Assembly: GCF_002906155.1 (NCBI RefSeq)
Contig: NZ_MUJK01000003.1
Location: forward strand, 1-64,000
Direction of reading: 5' to 3'
Length of the DNA stretch: 64,000 bases
Origin: Pseudomonas laurylsulfativorans
GTDB lineage: Bacteria; Pseudomonadota; Gammaproteobacteria; Pseudomonadales; Pseudomonadaceae
The notes under the pieces were generated by a model, which was given only the letters and a program-made list of their open reading frames with translations, made no database searches and was not told the origin of the DNA. Each line of letters opens with the position of its first letter. The first letter of the stretch is position 1. The translations under genes and the position numbers were made by a program. Of the stretch, positions 17,994 to 26,427 are shown in pieces.

Positions 17994-19055
17994 ATGAGTG
18001 AACGAACGACTTCTGCAAGTTGGGCGATGGGGATTGTCAAAGCGCTGGAGATGGACGGCCTGGATTGCCGGGTTCTGTTCAGGCAGCTGGGGCTCGACTA
18101 CGGGGCACTGGATGATCCGGATGCACGCTTCCCGCAAGATTCCATGACACGGTTGTGGCAACGGGCAGTTGATCTGTCGGGTAACCCGGCCATCGGCCTG
18201 AACATGGGCAAGGTGGTGCGACCGGCGCAGTTCCATGTGACCGGTTACGCCTTGATGTCCAGCCAGACCCTGGCCGAAGGGTTCCGGCGCCTGGTGCGCT
18301 ATCAGCGGATCATCGCCGAAAGTGCCGACCTGAGTTTCAAGCTGCTGGATGAAGGCTACGCGCTGATTCTGACGGTGCATGGCGACCATCTGCCGCCGAC
18401 CCGGCAAAGCGCCGAAGCTTCACTGGCCTGTGCCCTGGCGCTGTGCAGTTGGTTGACCGGGCGTACATTGCATCCACGCAAAGTGTTGGTGCAAGGCGCC
18501 GAGCCGGTCAATCTGGAACCCTACAAACAAGCCTTCCATGCGCCGCTGGTGTTCAACGCGCCTTACGATGCGCTGATTTTCGAACGCGCGGACATGGAAG
18601 CGCCATTACCGACGGCCAACGAAGCCATGGCGTTGCTGCATGACCGCTTTGCCGGCGAGTACCTGGCGCGTTTTTCCGAAAGCCGGGTGACCCACAAGGC
18701 GCGGCAGGTGTTGTGCCGCCTGTTGCCCCAGGGCGAACCCAAGCGCGACACCGTGGCGCAGACGCTGCATCTGTCCCAGCGCACCTTGCAACGGCGCTTG
18801 CAGGAAGAGGGCACGAGCTTTCAAGTGCTGCTGGACGATACCCGGCGCGAACTGGCCGAGCAGTATCTGGCGCAACCGACCATGACCTTGCTGGAAATCG
18901 CCTACCTGCTGGGGTTCGCTGATCCGAGCAACTTCTTCCGTGCTTTCCGTCGCTGGTTCGATGCCACACCCGGCGAGTACCGGATGCGGCTGATGCAAGC
19001 ACCTGACGCGGTCAATGACGCCAAAATGCCGGAATACACAGCACAAACACAGTGA
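17994..19055 (+). CDS. AraC-family regulator with Arabinose_bd-type N-terminal domain
   Basis: 353 residues: an N-terminal sensor domain of the PF12625 type (LDCRVLFRQLGLDYGALDDPDARFP..., NPAIGLNMG) and a C-terminal HTH_18 (DTVAQTLHLSQRTLQRRLQEEG, LLEIAYLLGFADPSNFFRAFRRW). Relatives (OruR, ArgR and others) respond to amino acids or lipids. It is transcribed away from the Mpo1-like/HD pair across a 160-base gap, which makes that pair a plausible target. Its 3' end overlaps the convergent trkH by 44 bases. Confidence 0.88.
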   Translation: MSERTTSASWAMGIVKALEMDGLDCRVLFRQLGLDYGALDDPDARFPQDSMTRLWQRAVDLSGNPAIGLNMGKVVRPAQFHVTGYALMSSQTLAEGFRRLVRYQRIIAESADLSFKLLDEGYALILTVHGDHLPPTRQSAEASLACALALCSWLTGRTLHPRKVLVQGAEPVNLEPYKQAFHAPLVFNAPYDALIFERADMEAPLPTANEAMALLHDRFAGEYLARFSESRVTHKARQVLCRLLPQGEPKRDTVAQTLHLSQRTLQRRLQEEGTSFQVLLDDTRRELAEQYLAQPTMTLLEIAYLLGFADPSNFFRAFRRWFDATPGEYRMRLMQAPDAVNDAKMPEYTAQTQ

Positions 19056-20466
19056 TGATCTCCAGTCGGCCCAGCAGCATGCCGAACGACAGAATCCACT
19101 TGGCGGCGTCCGGCAGGGTGGCGAAGTTGCCCGCCGGGCCGATGGTTTCGCCGAGCCCCGGGCCGACACCGGACACGGTACTGGCCGCGCCAGTGAGGGC
19201 GGTCATCCAGTCTACGCCCAGCAGCGACAGCAGCAGCGCAATCACACAGATGGTGATTGCAAAGAAAAACGAAAAGGTCAGGATCGAGCGCACGATTTCT
19301 TCGTCGAGGCGGTGACCGTTGTACTTCTGCTTGATCACCGCCCGCGGGTGAATCAGCTGGTTAAGGTTGGCCTTGAGCAGGATATAGGCCACCTGGAAGC
19401 GGAAAATCTTGATGCCCCCCGCGGTCGAGCCGGAGCAACCGCCGACAAACCCCAGATAGAAGAACAGCATCAGCGAGAAATTGCCCCAGAGGCTGTAGTC
19501 CCCCAGTGCAAAACCGGTGGTGGTCACTACCGACGTCACGTTCAGCGCCACATGCCGCAACGCCTCCAGCCAATGCAACTGGGTCGTCCACCAATACCAG
19601 GTACCGAGCACCAGCCAGGTCACCAGCAGCATGCCGAGCAGGCCTTGAACCTGTTCATCCTTGATCAGCGCCCGACGGTTACCACGCAACGTGGCGACAT
19701 ACAGGGTGAACGGCAGGGCACCGAGAATCATGATGACGATCGCGACCCAATGCACCGCCGGTTGCGGCCACTTGGCCAAAGACAGGTCGGAGGTGGAGAA
19801 GCCGCCCGTGGAAATTGCCGACATCGCGTGGTTGATGGCGTCGAACAGGCTCATCCCGGCCCACCAGAACGCCAGGCTGCCGACAATGGTAATGCCGACG
19901 TAGGTCGCCACGATCAAGCGCGCCACCATGTGCGAGCGGGGCATGACTTTTTCCGAGCGGTCCGACGATTCGGTCTGGAACAGTCGCATGCCACCGATGC
20001 GCAACAGCGGCAGGATCGCCACCGCCATGCCGATGAAGCCGATGCCGCCGAGCCAGTGCAGCAACGAGCGCCACATCAGGATGCCGGGGGACATGGTGTC
20101 CAGGCCGCTGAGTACGGTTGCGCCCGTGGCGGTGATGCCGGACATGCTTTCGAAGAATGAGTCGGTGTAGCTGATGTGCTGGGTCAGCAGGAACGGCAGT
20201 GCGGCGAAGATGCACACCACCAGCCAGCTGCTGACGGTTAGCAAGTACATGTCCCGGGGGCGCAGGTGAATGTGTTCGGGGCGCCCCGGAATCACCAGCG
20301 CCAAACCGGCGACAAATGTGATCATGCTGGCCCAGAGGAATGACGGCAGGTCGCTGGTGCGATCGAAAATGACCAGCGTGGCCATGGGTACGACCATGGA
20401 GATCGCCAGCGTGATCAGGAAGATGCCGATGATGAAACCAATGATCCGTAAGGTCGGCAACGCCAT
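19012..20466 (-). CDS. trkH: TrkH-type potassium uptake channel subunit
   Basis: 484 residues with the KtrB/TrkH four-repeat membrane fold. Pore loop regions can be seen (SMSGITATGATVLSGLD, AMSAISTGGFSTSD, VVTTTGFALGDYSLWG, AASTVSGVGPGLGETIGP) with their filter glycines. The segment FVGGCSGSTAGGIKIFR is a family hallmark. It imports K+ with the cytosolic regulator TrkA, encoded elsewhere. Length matches TrkH of proteobacteria. Confidence 0.93.
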   Translation of the reverse strand: MALPTLRIIGFIIGIFLITLAISMVVPMATLVIFDRTSDLPSFLWASMITFVAGLALVIPGRPEHIHLRPRDMYLLTVSSWLVVCIFAALPFLLTQHISYTDSFFESMSGITATGATVLSGLDTMSPGILMWRSLLHWLGGIGFIGMAVAILPLLRIGGMRLFQTESSDRSEKVMPRSHMVARLIVATYVGITIVGSLAFWWAGMSLFDAINHAMSAISTGGFSTSDLSLAKWPQPAVHWVAIVIMILGALPFTLYVATLRGNRRALIKDEQVQGLLGMLLVTWLVLGTWYWWTTQLHWLEALRHVALNVTSVVTTTGFALGDYSLWGNFSLMLFFYLGFVGGCSGSTAGGIKIFRFQVAYILLKANLNQLIHPRAVIKQKYNGHRLDEEIVRSILTFSFFFAITICVIALLLSLLGVDWMTALTGAASTVSGVGPGLGETIGPAGNFATLPDAAKWILSFGMLLGRLEIITVFVLCIPAFWRH

Positions 20467-20587
20467 GAGGTCCGCTCGGCTGATAGTGGAAAGGTCGCCA
20501 TTCTACCCGCGAGGCAGGGCATGTAAACCGGCACTGCAGCGGCAGTTACAGCTAGAATAGCCGCACAAATTTTTCAGGAGGTGGCCG

Positions 20588-21154
20588 ATGCAGGCTCTCG
20601 ACGCTTTGCTCAACCGTGTTTCCGTTCCACGACTGATTGACCCTGCACCCAGTGCCGAGCAGCGCGAAGTGCTGTTTGGCGCCGCCATGCGCGCCCCGGA
20701 TCATGGTCACTTGCAGCCTTGGCGTTTCCTGACGGTAGAAGGCGCGGCACGTGAGCAAATGGGTGAGTTGCTGGCCGAAGCGGCGAAGCTTTCGGACAGC
20801 GAAGTCAACGAAGCGGCCATAGACAAGGCGCGCAATGGTCCGCTGCGGGCGCCGCTGGTGGTGGTGGTGATCGCTCGCGTGCAGGATCACGTCAAGTATC
20901 CGAAGTCCGAGCAGTTGCTGGCGGCGGGCTGTGCGGCCCACGGGATTTTGCTCGCGGCCTATGCGCAGGGCATTGGTGCGGTGTGGCGTACCGGTGACCT
21001 GGCGTACTCGCCGCATGTGGCCAAGGGGTTGGGCCTGGCGGAGGGGGAAGAGGTGATTGCTTTCCTGTATCTGGGCACGCCGCAGAAAGAACCGCGAGTG
21101 GCCGAGAAAGTCGATCTGACCCAGTTCGTCAGCGCCTGGCCCGGCAAGGCCTGA
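20588..21154 (+). CDS. YdjA-like nitroreductase family protein
   Basis: 188 residues with an AGGAGGT ribosome site. Motifs of the short YdjA-type flavin reductases are clear: RAPDHGHLQPWRF near the N-terminus, AIDKARNGPLRAPLVVVVIA, and GIGAVWRTGDLAYSP with IAFLYLGTPQ near the end. FMN-dependent NAD(P)H oxidation of nitro or quinone compounds is likely; the natural substrate is unknown. Monocistronic, between divergent trkH and a convergent kinase gene. Confidence 0.88.
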   Translation: MQALDALLNRVSVPRLIDPAPSAEQREVLFGAAMRAPDHGHLQPWRFLTVEGAAREQMGELLAEAAKLSDSEVNEAAIDKARNGPLRAPLVVVVIARVQDHVKYPKSEQLLAAGCAAHGILLAAYAQGIGAVWRTGDLAYSPHVAKGLGLAEGEEVIAFLYLGTPQKEPRVAEKVDLTQFVSAWPGKA

Positions 21155-21170
21155 CACACCCCACATTGGA

Positions 21171-22514
21171 TCAGGGTTGTACGATAGCTCCGGGCACCAA
21201 CGGCAATTCAAGGCTGGCAATGAACCCGCCCTCCGGGTGATTGGCCAGCACCAGGCTACCGCCATGTCGCTCCGCCGCTCGCCGGGCGATCGCCAGCCCC
21301 AGGCCATGTCCAGCCGCGGTCTGCCCCGGCGCCCGATAAAACGGCTCACCGAGCTGACTCAAATATTCGGCGCTGACCCCAGGTCCGTGATCGCGCACGG
21401 TCACGACGATCCGCTCACCCTGACGCAGCGCCTGCATCTCGATCGGCAGGCCACCCACCGGATTGAAGCGCTGGGCATTGCGCAGCAAATTGTCAACAGC
21501 CCGTTCGATCATGGTCGGCCAGCCCTTCAGATTCAGTTGCGACTCGGCTTCGAGGTGCACGAGCTGCTCGGGTGAACCGAGTTGCGCATCCTTCTGCAAG
21601 GTGTTTAGCAAGGCATTCAGATCAACCTCTTCGGCACTGGCGTTATCGGAGTCGACCCGCGCCAGCACCAGGATTTCGCTGATCAACGCTTCCAGTCGGT
21701 CGCACTCACGGGTCAGGCGCGGCCATAGCTGTTCCCGTTCTTGTGGCCCGGCCCGTTCGGCGAGCGCCAGTGCGATACGCAGGCGCGCGAGAGGCGAGCG
21801 CAGTTCGTGGGAGACATCGCGCAGCAGTTGCCGCTGACTGCCAATTAGGCTTTGCAGGCGCGCGCCCATGCGGTTGAAGTCGTTGGCCAGCACGCCAAAC
21901 TCGTCGCGACGGTTGGCCAGCTTGACCAGGCTGTTCTGTTGATACGTGGTTTGTCCCAGGTCATGCACCGCTCCGCGCAGGCGGCTGAGCGGGCGGGTGA
22001 TGGAAAAGGTCACCAGCAGACTGAACAGGGTCAGCACCACCAGGGCGATCCCGAGGGCACTCAGCGGCCAGAGCAGGCTCTCGCGGTGCCAGGCGTCCAG
22101 TTCCGGGTGCGGAATGCGGTAGATGAACAGGAAGGTGTCACCGGTTTTTTCACTGGTGAACTCATCAGTCAGACGCCGCCACGGCAGACGTCGGTCCTCG
22201 TTGTTCTGGCGGGCCTCAAAGGCGGCCGCACGTTTCGGGAAGGTGCCGCGCACCACCGGATCGCCGCTCTCGTTGAGCACCTGAACGTCGATGTGATACT
22301 GGCGTTTGCGTTGCTGGAGAATGTCCTGGGCGGCGTCTTCGCCCTGACTTTCGTAGGTCTGTGTCCACTGTTCGGCCAGCGTGTTGAGGCCCGGGTGGCG
22401 GCTGAGAATCCATGCGTCCTGGTTGAGCATGTGCCCAAGCAGGATAGAAAGCCCTGCAACCAGAGCGATGGCCAGCCAGAAGCTGGCCAGGATACGCCAG
22501 AACAATGAACGCAC
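21171..22514 (-). CDS. cpxA: CpxA-like sensor histidine kinase
   Basis: 447 residues starting at GTG (MRSLFWRILASFWLAIALVAG) with GAGGA upstream. Domains: TM1 ~8-28, a periplasmic sensor domain, TM2 ~148-170, HAMP, HisKA (LLRDVSHELRSPLARLRIAL, phospho-His in SHELRSP) and HATPase (DNLLRNAQRFNPVGG, DHGPGV, GHGLGLAI). The HisKA sequence is very CpxA-like. The gene order regulator / Spy-like / kinase matches what I recall of the P. aeruginosa cpxR-PA3205-kinase locus. It is separated from the Spy-like gene by a terminator and a REPIN, so expression may be partly independent. Confidence 0.85.
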   Translation of the reverse strand: MRSLFWRILASFWLAIALVAGLSILLGHMLNQDAWILSRHPGLNTLAEQWTQTYESQGEDAAQDILQQRKRQYHIDVQVLNESGDPVVRGTFPKRAAAFEARQNNEDRRLPWRRLTDEFTSEKTGDTFLFIYRIPHPELDAWHRESLLWPLSALGIALVVLTLFSLLVTFSITRPLSRLRGAVHDLGQTTYQQNSLVKLANRRDEFGVLANDFNRMGARLQSLIGSQRQLLRDVSHELRSPLARLRIALALAERAGPQEREQLWPRLTRECDRLEALISEILVLARVDSDNASAEEVDLNALLNTLQKDAQLGSPEQLVHLEAESQLNLKGWPTMIERAVDNLLRNAQRFNPVGGLPIEMQALRQGERIVVTVRDHGPGVSAEYLSQLGEPFYRAPGQTAAGHGLGLAIARRAAERHGGSLVLANHPEGGFIASLELPLVPGAIVQP

Positions 22515-22545
22515 AGAAAATCCTCAAAACGAACACAAAATAACA

Positions 22546-22646
22546 TGTAGGAGCGAGCTTGCTCGCGAAAAGCGAATAGACAACATGTTCTGCCTGATGC
22601 TGCGCGTTATCGTTGGCGTCCATCGCGAGCAAGCTCGCTCCTACAG
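22546..22646. repeat. REPIN, GAGCGAGC type
   Basis: TGTAGGAGCGAGCTTGCTCG at 22546 and its inverted copy ending CTCCTACAG at 22646, spacer ~50 bases. It lies between the kinase and Spy-like genes. Confidence 0.88.
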
Positions 22647-22656
22647 TAAAAACAGC

Positions 22657-22685
22657 AGACCCAACGGTGATAAGCCGTTGGGTCT
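22657..22685 (-). terminator. Terminator after the Spy/CpxP-like gene
   Basis: Perfect 11-base stem AGACCCAACGG / CCGTTGGGTCT around a 7-base loop. Reading the minus strand it is followed by GCTGTTTTTAC, so it probably stops or attenuates transcription leaving the Spy-like gene. Confidence 0.75.
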
Positions 22686-22697
22686 GGGGTTAGCGCA

Positions 22698-23147
22698 TTA
22701 TTGCGCTTTTTGCGGTTGCTGCGCTTTCCAGGCCTTGAATTCAGCCCACTCGGCGCGACGCTCAGCCTGTTTTTTCTGGATCTCGTCGAATTTCTTCTGT
22801 TGATCCGGTTTCAGCAAGGTGCGCACGTCCGCTTCGGCTTTCTTGTGGTTAGCGGCCATCTCGTCTTTCATGGCTTTCTGGTCGGCTGGCGTGAGTTTCT
22901 CCAGGTACTTCTCGACCAGTTGCTTACGCTCATGCATCTGCTCGCCCATGATCTTGCGGATCTGCTCGCGCTGTTCGCGGCTCAGGTCCAGTTGACTGTA
23001 GGGGCCTTTACCGTGCATGCCGTGCATCTGACCGCCGTGGCGCGAGCCGTCCATTGGCCCATCCATGGGGCCGGTGCCTTCAGGCATGGCCATGGCAACG
23101 GTCGGCAGGGCAGCTGCGAACATCAGAGCGATAAGAGTCTTGCGCAT
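22698..23147 (-). CDS. Spy/CpxP-like periplasmic chaperone
   Basis: 149 residues from the ATG at 23147 with a strong AAGGAGAT ribosome site. Sec signal MRKTLIALMFAAALPTVAMA, a Met/Gly/His-rich stretch (MDGPMDGSRHGGQMHGMHG) that may bind metal, then an alpha-helical LTxxQ-type domain (LDLSREQREQIRKIM, LTPADQKAMKDEM, LKPDQQKKFDEIQ). Proteins of this family act as periplasmic chaperones or as the CpxP repressor of CpxA. Its place between the CpxR- and CpxA-like genes, with a CpxR-type box ~83 bases upstream, suggests a CpxP role. Confidence 0.86.
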   Translation of the reverse strand: MRKTLIALMFAAALPTVAMAMPEGTGPMDGPMDGSRHGGQMHGMHGKGPYSQLDLSREQREQIRKIMGEQMHERKQLVEKYLEKLTPADQKAMKDEMAANHKKAEADVRTLLKPDQQKKFDEIQKKQAERRAEWAEFKAWKAQQPQKAQ

Positions 23148-23229
23148 GGTGTATCTCCTTGTCTCGTTCCCGGTACGTTCCGGATGAGTACAGATTACGG
23201 AGATCAAGGTCAGCGGCGGTCAGTGGAGC

Positions 23230-23245
23230 GTAAAGCTTGGGTAAA
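23230..23245 (+). promoter_or_regulatory. CpxR-type box upstream of the Spy-like gene
   Basis: GTAAA-GCTTGG-GTAAA, a direct repeat matching the CpxR consensus (GTAAA, ~5 bases, GTAAA) apart from one extra spacer base. It lies in the gap between the regulator and Spy-like genes, 83 bases from the latter's start. Confidence 0.7.
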
Positions 23246-23319
23246 GACGCTTTTGTATGTCCCTGACAAAACACCCTCTGTAGGCGCCGGCTGCCGACGA
23301 TGGCGGCTTCAGATTGCTA

Positions 23320-23344
23320 TCGCTGGCAAGCCAGCTCCTACAAG
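23320..23344. repeat. Single REP-like element
   Basis: ATCGCTGGCAAGCCAGCTCC followed by TACAA is one REP arm of the GCTGGC subtype. An opposing degenerate arm (TGTAGGCGCCGGCTGCC) precedes it at about 23279, so this may be a decayed REPIN. Confidence 0.6.
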
Positions 23345-23355
23345 GGCACGTTTGG

Positions 23356-24033
23356 TTACAGGCTGTAGTAGTAACCACGGCTGCGCAGGGCCACGATGCG
23401 CGGCCGGCCATCGGGGTGTGGGCCGATTTTCTTGCGCAGGTTGCTGACGTGCATGTCCAGGCTGCGGTCGTACAAGGTCAGCTTGCGGCCGAGGGCGATC
23501 TGCGCCAGTTCCTGTTTGTCGAGGGGCTCGCCGGGTTGCTTGAGCAGGGCTTCGAGCAGGCGGCTTTCGGAGACAGTGAGGGTGAATTCCTGTTCGTCGA
23601 TGCTGACCACGCCGCGCACCGGGCTGAAACACAGGTCGCCCAGTTCCATCTGGCTGGACACCGCCGCAGGGTGACTACGACGCAGGACGGCGCGCAGGCG
23701 GGCGGTCAGTTCCCGCGGGTCGCAGGGCTTGGCCAGGTAATCGTCGGCGCCGAGTTCCAGGCCGAGGATACGGTCCAGGGGCTCGCCCCGGGCCGAGAGC
23801 ATCAGTACCGGCAAGTCCGGGTGATCACTGCGCAACTGTTTGAGCAGTTCCAGGCCGCTGCCATCGGGCAACATCACATCCAGCACCACGGCCGCCGGGG
23901 AGGTTTCGGCCAGTGCACGGCGTGCGCTCTGACCGTCGTGACAGGCACGTACCTGAAACCCTTCCTGGCTCAGCCAACTGCTCAGGAGCTCACACAGCTC
24001 CTGGTCATCATCAATCAGTAACAGCTCGCTCAT
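23356..24033 (-). CDS. cpxR: CpxR-like OmpR-family response regulator
   Basis: 225 residues. Receiver domain with acidic pocket LLIDDDQ, phospho-acceptor Asp52 (VVLDVMLPDGSG) and the conserved Lys in DDYLAKPCDPREL. The OmpR-type winged helix follows (LTVSESRLLEALLKQPGEPLDKQELAQIALGR, RSLDMHVSNLRKKIG). It starts 7 bases after the stop of the anchor-protein gene, so both share a transcript. The GTAAA repeat found upstream of the Spy-like gene supports the CpxR assignment. Confidence 0.87.
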   Translation of the reverse strand: MSELLLIDDDQELCELLSSWLSQEGFQVRACHDGQSARRALAETSPAAVVLDVMLPDGSGLELLKQLRSDHPDLPVLMLSARGEPLDRILGLELGADDYLAKPCDPRELTARLRAVLRRSHPAAVSSQMELGDLCFSPVRGVVSIDEQEFTLTVSESRLLEALLKQPGEPLDKQELAQIALGRKLTLYDRSLDMHVSNLRKKIGPHPDGRPRIVALRSRGYYYSL

Positions 24034-24040
24034 GACTCAC

Positions 24041-24454
24041 TCAATTTAGCCATTGTCGACGTTTTCGACTTGCTCCACTGGCGAAGATACCGCAGAGCAG
24101 AGCCAATAGCGCTACCCCGGCGCCAATGACGAACCATTGTTGCTGGTCGGTCAGCAGGCGCGGCAGCGGACTGCTGGCCTGGGCTTCCTTGAGTTGCAGC
24201 TTCAAGCGCTGGTTCTCCTGGCGCAACCGGGCCAGCAGCGGGCTTTCGCGTTCGCTATCGGCAGTTTGCAATTGTTTGCTCAGTTCTTCCCGTTGCCGTT
24301 CGCTTTCTTTCAAGCGTTGCTGCAGCTCGGTGATCTGGCTACCGGCGCTCAGGGAAAGCGGCGTCGAGTTGCCACCCTCGGCGTATTCTTCACCGTGGGC
24401 GGGCGCCACGATCGACAACGTGACCAACATCAGGCACAACGGACCCTTGCGCAT
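24041..24454 (-). CDS. Bitopic coiled-coil membrane protein (YgiM-like, without SH3)
   Basis: 137 residues from the ATG at 24454 (CAGGAG upstream). A signal peptide (RKGPLCLMLVTLSIVAPAHG) leads to a long coiled coil (~35-95, ELQQRLKESERQREELSKQL, RLRQENQRLKLQLKEAQ). A C-terminal membrane segment (WFVIGAGVALLALLCGIFASG) and a basic tail RKRRQW follow. The coiled coil plus anchor resembles the end of YgiM proteins, but the SH3 domain is missing. Function unknown. It is the first gene of the cpxR transcript, 7 bases upstream, so a role in envelope stress is plausible. Confidence 0.7.
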   Translation of the reverse strand: MRKGPLCLMLVTLSIVAPAHGEEYAEGGNSTPLSLSAGSQITELQQRLKESERQREELSKQLQTADSERESPLLARLRQENQRLKLQLKEAQASSPLPRLLTDQQQWFVIGAGVALLALLCGIFASGASRKRRQWLN

Positions 24455-24468
24455 GGCGACTCCTGGTT

Positions 24469-24484
24469 CCAATACGAGTATTGG
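24469..24484. promoter_or_regulatory. Perfect 16-base palindrome before the anchor-cpxR operon
   Basis: CCAATACGAGTATTGG has 7-base perfect arms around GA, 14 bases before the start codon of the anchor-protein gene. It could be a protein operator or a short hairpin that covers the ribosome site in the mRNA. Confidence 0.5.
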
Positions 24485-24565
24485 GAAAGTTGTCGGCCGG
24501 CAAACGAGAATAATGAGCGATTGAGAACGCGATGAGCCGATATGGTTCACCGCGTCGGGGGGGAA

Positions 24566-24865
24566 TTACGGGAGGACTTGCTTGAACGGCTTGACCAGAA
24601 CGTTGGCGTAGACACCTGCGGCGATGTACGGATCGGCGTCGGCCCAGGCCTGGGCGGCGCTCAGGGAATCGAATTCGGCGACGATCAGGCTGCCGGTGAA
24701 GCCCGCCGCGCCCGGATCATTGCTGTCGACCGCCGGGTGTGGGCCGGCCAGAACGATGCGACCTTCGCCCTTGAGCGCTTGCAGGCGCTCGAGGTGTGCA
24801 GGCCGTGCGGCCAGGCGGGCTTCCAGGGAATTGGCGACGTCTGTGGCAATGATTGCGTAAAGCAT
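24566..24865 (-). CDS. yciI: YciI family protein
   Basis: 99 residues from the ATG at 24865 ([24 protein letters not shown]). The ferredoxin-like YciI fold is recognisable by [24 protein letters not shown] and [22 protein letters not shown]. His and Asp in these segments form the family's putative active site. No firm reaction is known. It begins one base after the yciB stop codon, and the pair is usual in pseudomonads. Confidence 0.9.
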   Translation of the reverse strand: MLYAIIATDVANSLEARLAARPAHLERLQALKGEGRIVLAGPHPAVDSNDPGAAGFTGSLIVAEFDSLSAAQAWADADPYIAAGVYANVLVKPFKQVLP

Positions 24866-24866
24866 G

Positions 24867-25463
24867 TCAGTCCTCGGTTTTTGGCGTAGTGGTGTCGGCA
24901 TCGTGCAGATGGCGGGACAGGTAGATGCCCTGGCCCACCAGGAACAGCAAAGTCATGCCCAGGCTGCCGAAGACCTTGAAGTCGACCCAGTAGCTCTGGA
25001 AGGTGAACGCGACAAACAGGTTGGCGGCACCGCAAAACAGGAAGAAGGCGATCCAGGCGATGTTCAGGCGCGCCCAGACAGGCTCGGGCAAGGTCAGCGC
25101 GTGGCCCATGATGCGTTTGATCAGCAGGCTGTCACCGACGAAGTGGCTGCCAATGAACGCCAGGGCGAACAGCCAGTTGACCACCGGGGCTTTCCACTTC
25201 AGGAACGTTTCGCTGTGGAACGCCAGGGTCAGGCTGCCGAAGACCAGGCAGGCGATCAGGGTCAGCCACTGGCTCTTCTCCAGCTTGCGCTGTTTGAAGA
25301 ACAGCGTGCCGTAGACCACCAGGGAACTGATGATCAGCATGGCGGTGGCGCTGTAGATACCGCCTACAGTTACCTCATGGCCGGCAATGTAGACGACCCG
25401 GGGATCGAGTTTGAAGACGATGAAGAACAGCAGGAGCGGGATGAAATCGATGAATTGTTTCAC
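24867..25463 (-). CDS. yciB: YciB, inner-membrane septation/envelope protein
   Basis: 198 residues from a GTG at 25463 ([20 protein letters not shown]), the conserved start of the family; an ATG 39 bases upstream would add a non-conserved stretch. Five or so membrane segments and the motif [10 protein letters not shown], plus [19 protein letters not shown], match YciB/IspZ intracellular septation protein A. It affects cell envelope synthesis and division. Divergent from rnm across 87 bases. Confidence 0.92.
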   Translation of the reverse strand: MKQFIDFIPLLLFFIVFKLDPRVVYIAGHEVTVGGIYSATAMLIISSLVVYGTLFFKQRKLEKSQWLTLIACLVFGSLTLAFHSETFLKWKAPVVNWLFALAFIGSHFVGDSLLIKRIMGHALTLPEPVWARLNIAWIAFFLFCGAANLFVAFTFQSYWVDFKVFGSLGMTLLFLVGQGIYLSRHLHDADTTTPKTED

Positions 25464-25550
25464 AGTGGCAGCCAGAAGCAGGATGTGGCGGCATAATAAC
25501 AAACATATGGGCGCGCGATAGCGCCAGCTGATTTGAGGTTACAAAGCCCT

Positions 25551-26414
25551 GTGAATGTTGATTTGCACTGCCATAGCACGGCCTCCGATGGTGCCCTGGC
25601 GCCTGCGGTTCTGGTGGCGCGGGCGTACGAGAAAGGCGTGCGAGTCCTGGCCCTGACCGATCACGACACCCTTGAAGGCCTCGATGAGGCCCGCCAAGCG
25701 GCCGCCGCGCTGGGGATGCAACTGGTCAACGGCGTCGAGTTGTCCTGCACCTGGGGCGGCGCGACCATTCATGTCCTGGGCTACGGTTTTGACGTAAATG
25801 CCGCGCCGTTGGTCGATGCCATCGCCAAATTGCATGACGGCCGCTGGCTGCGCTCCGAGGAAATCAGCCGCAAACTGGCGCTCAAAGGCATGCCGGGGGC
25901 GCTGGAAGGCGCCCGGGAGATCCAGCAGGAGCTGGGCGACAGCGGTAACGCGCCCGCCCGCCCGCATTTCGCCGACTGGATGGTACGTGAGGGGTTCGTC
26001 AAGGACCGCGCCGAGGCGTTCCGCAAATGGCTGGGCGCCGGCAAGCTGGGCGACGTCAAGCAGCACTGGCCGACCCTGGAGGAAACCGTCGAAACCCTGC
26101 GCGCGGCCAAGGCCTGGGTCAGTCTGGCGCATCCCTGGCACTACGAATTCACCCGAAGCAAGCGTCGTCGCCTGATTGCCGACTATATTCAAGCAGGGGG
26201 CCACGCCATCGAAGTGGTCAATGGTTACCAGCCTGCCGAGCAAGTGGGCAGCCTGGCCATTCTGGCCCGCGAGTTCGGTCTGCTGGTCAGTGCCGGCAGT
26301 GATTTTCATGGCCCTGGAGGCTGGTCGGAGATCGGTGAATACCGGCCGCTTCCGGAAGATTTGCCACCGCTATGGTGTCGATTCAAACATGACCCAATTA
26401 TTGCCGCCGTCTGA
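25551..26414 (+). CDS. rnm: PHP-domain phosphoesterase (RNase AM/YciV type)
   Basis: 287 residues from a GTG at 25551 (MNVDLHCHSTASDG); a TTG six codons upstream is the alternative. PHP metal motifs are present: DLHCHST, LTDHDTLEG, NGVELSC, SLAHPWHY and AGSDFHGPG. E. coli RNase AM (YciV/TrpH) trims RNA 5' ends and hydrolyses 3',5'-bisphosphonucleotides. It begins a tight operon with yciO, scpA and scpB; the next start is 13 bases away. Confidence 0.9.
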   Translation: MNVDLHCHSTASDGALAPAVLVARAYEKGVRVLALTDHDTLEGLDEARQAAAALGMQLVNGVELSCTWGGATIHVLGYGFDVNAAPLVDAIAKLHDGRWLRSEEISRKLALKGMPGALEGAREIQQELGDSGNAPARPHFADWMVREGFVKDRAEAFRKWLGAGKLGDVKQHWPTLEETVETLRAAKAWVSLAHPWHYEFTRSKRRRLIADYIQAGGHAIEVVNGYQPAEQVGSLAILAREFGLLVSAGSDFHGPGGWSEIGEYRPLPEDLPPLWCRFKHDPIIAAV

Positions 26415-26427
26415 ACAGGTAGAGAAT

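Noticed and set aside
24041-24454. Naming this gene as translation initiation factor IF-2
   Set aside because: Only coiled-coil composition is shared; there is no GTPase domain, and the protein has a signal peptide and a membrane anchor.
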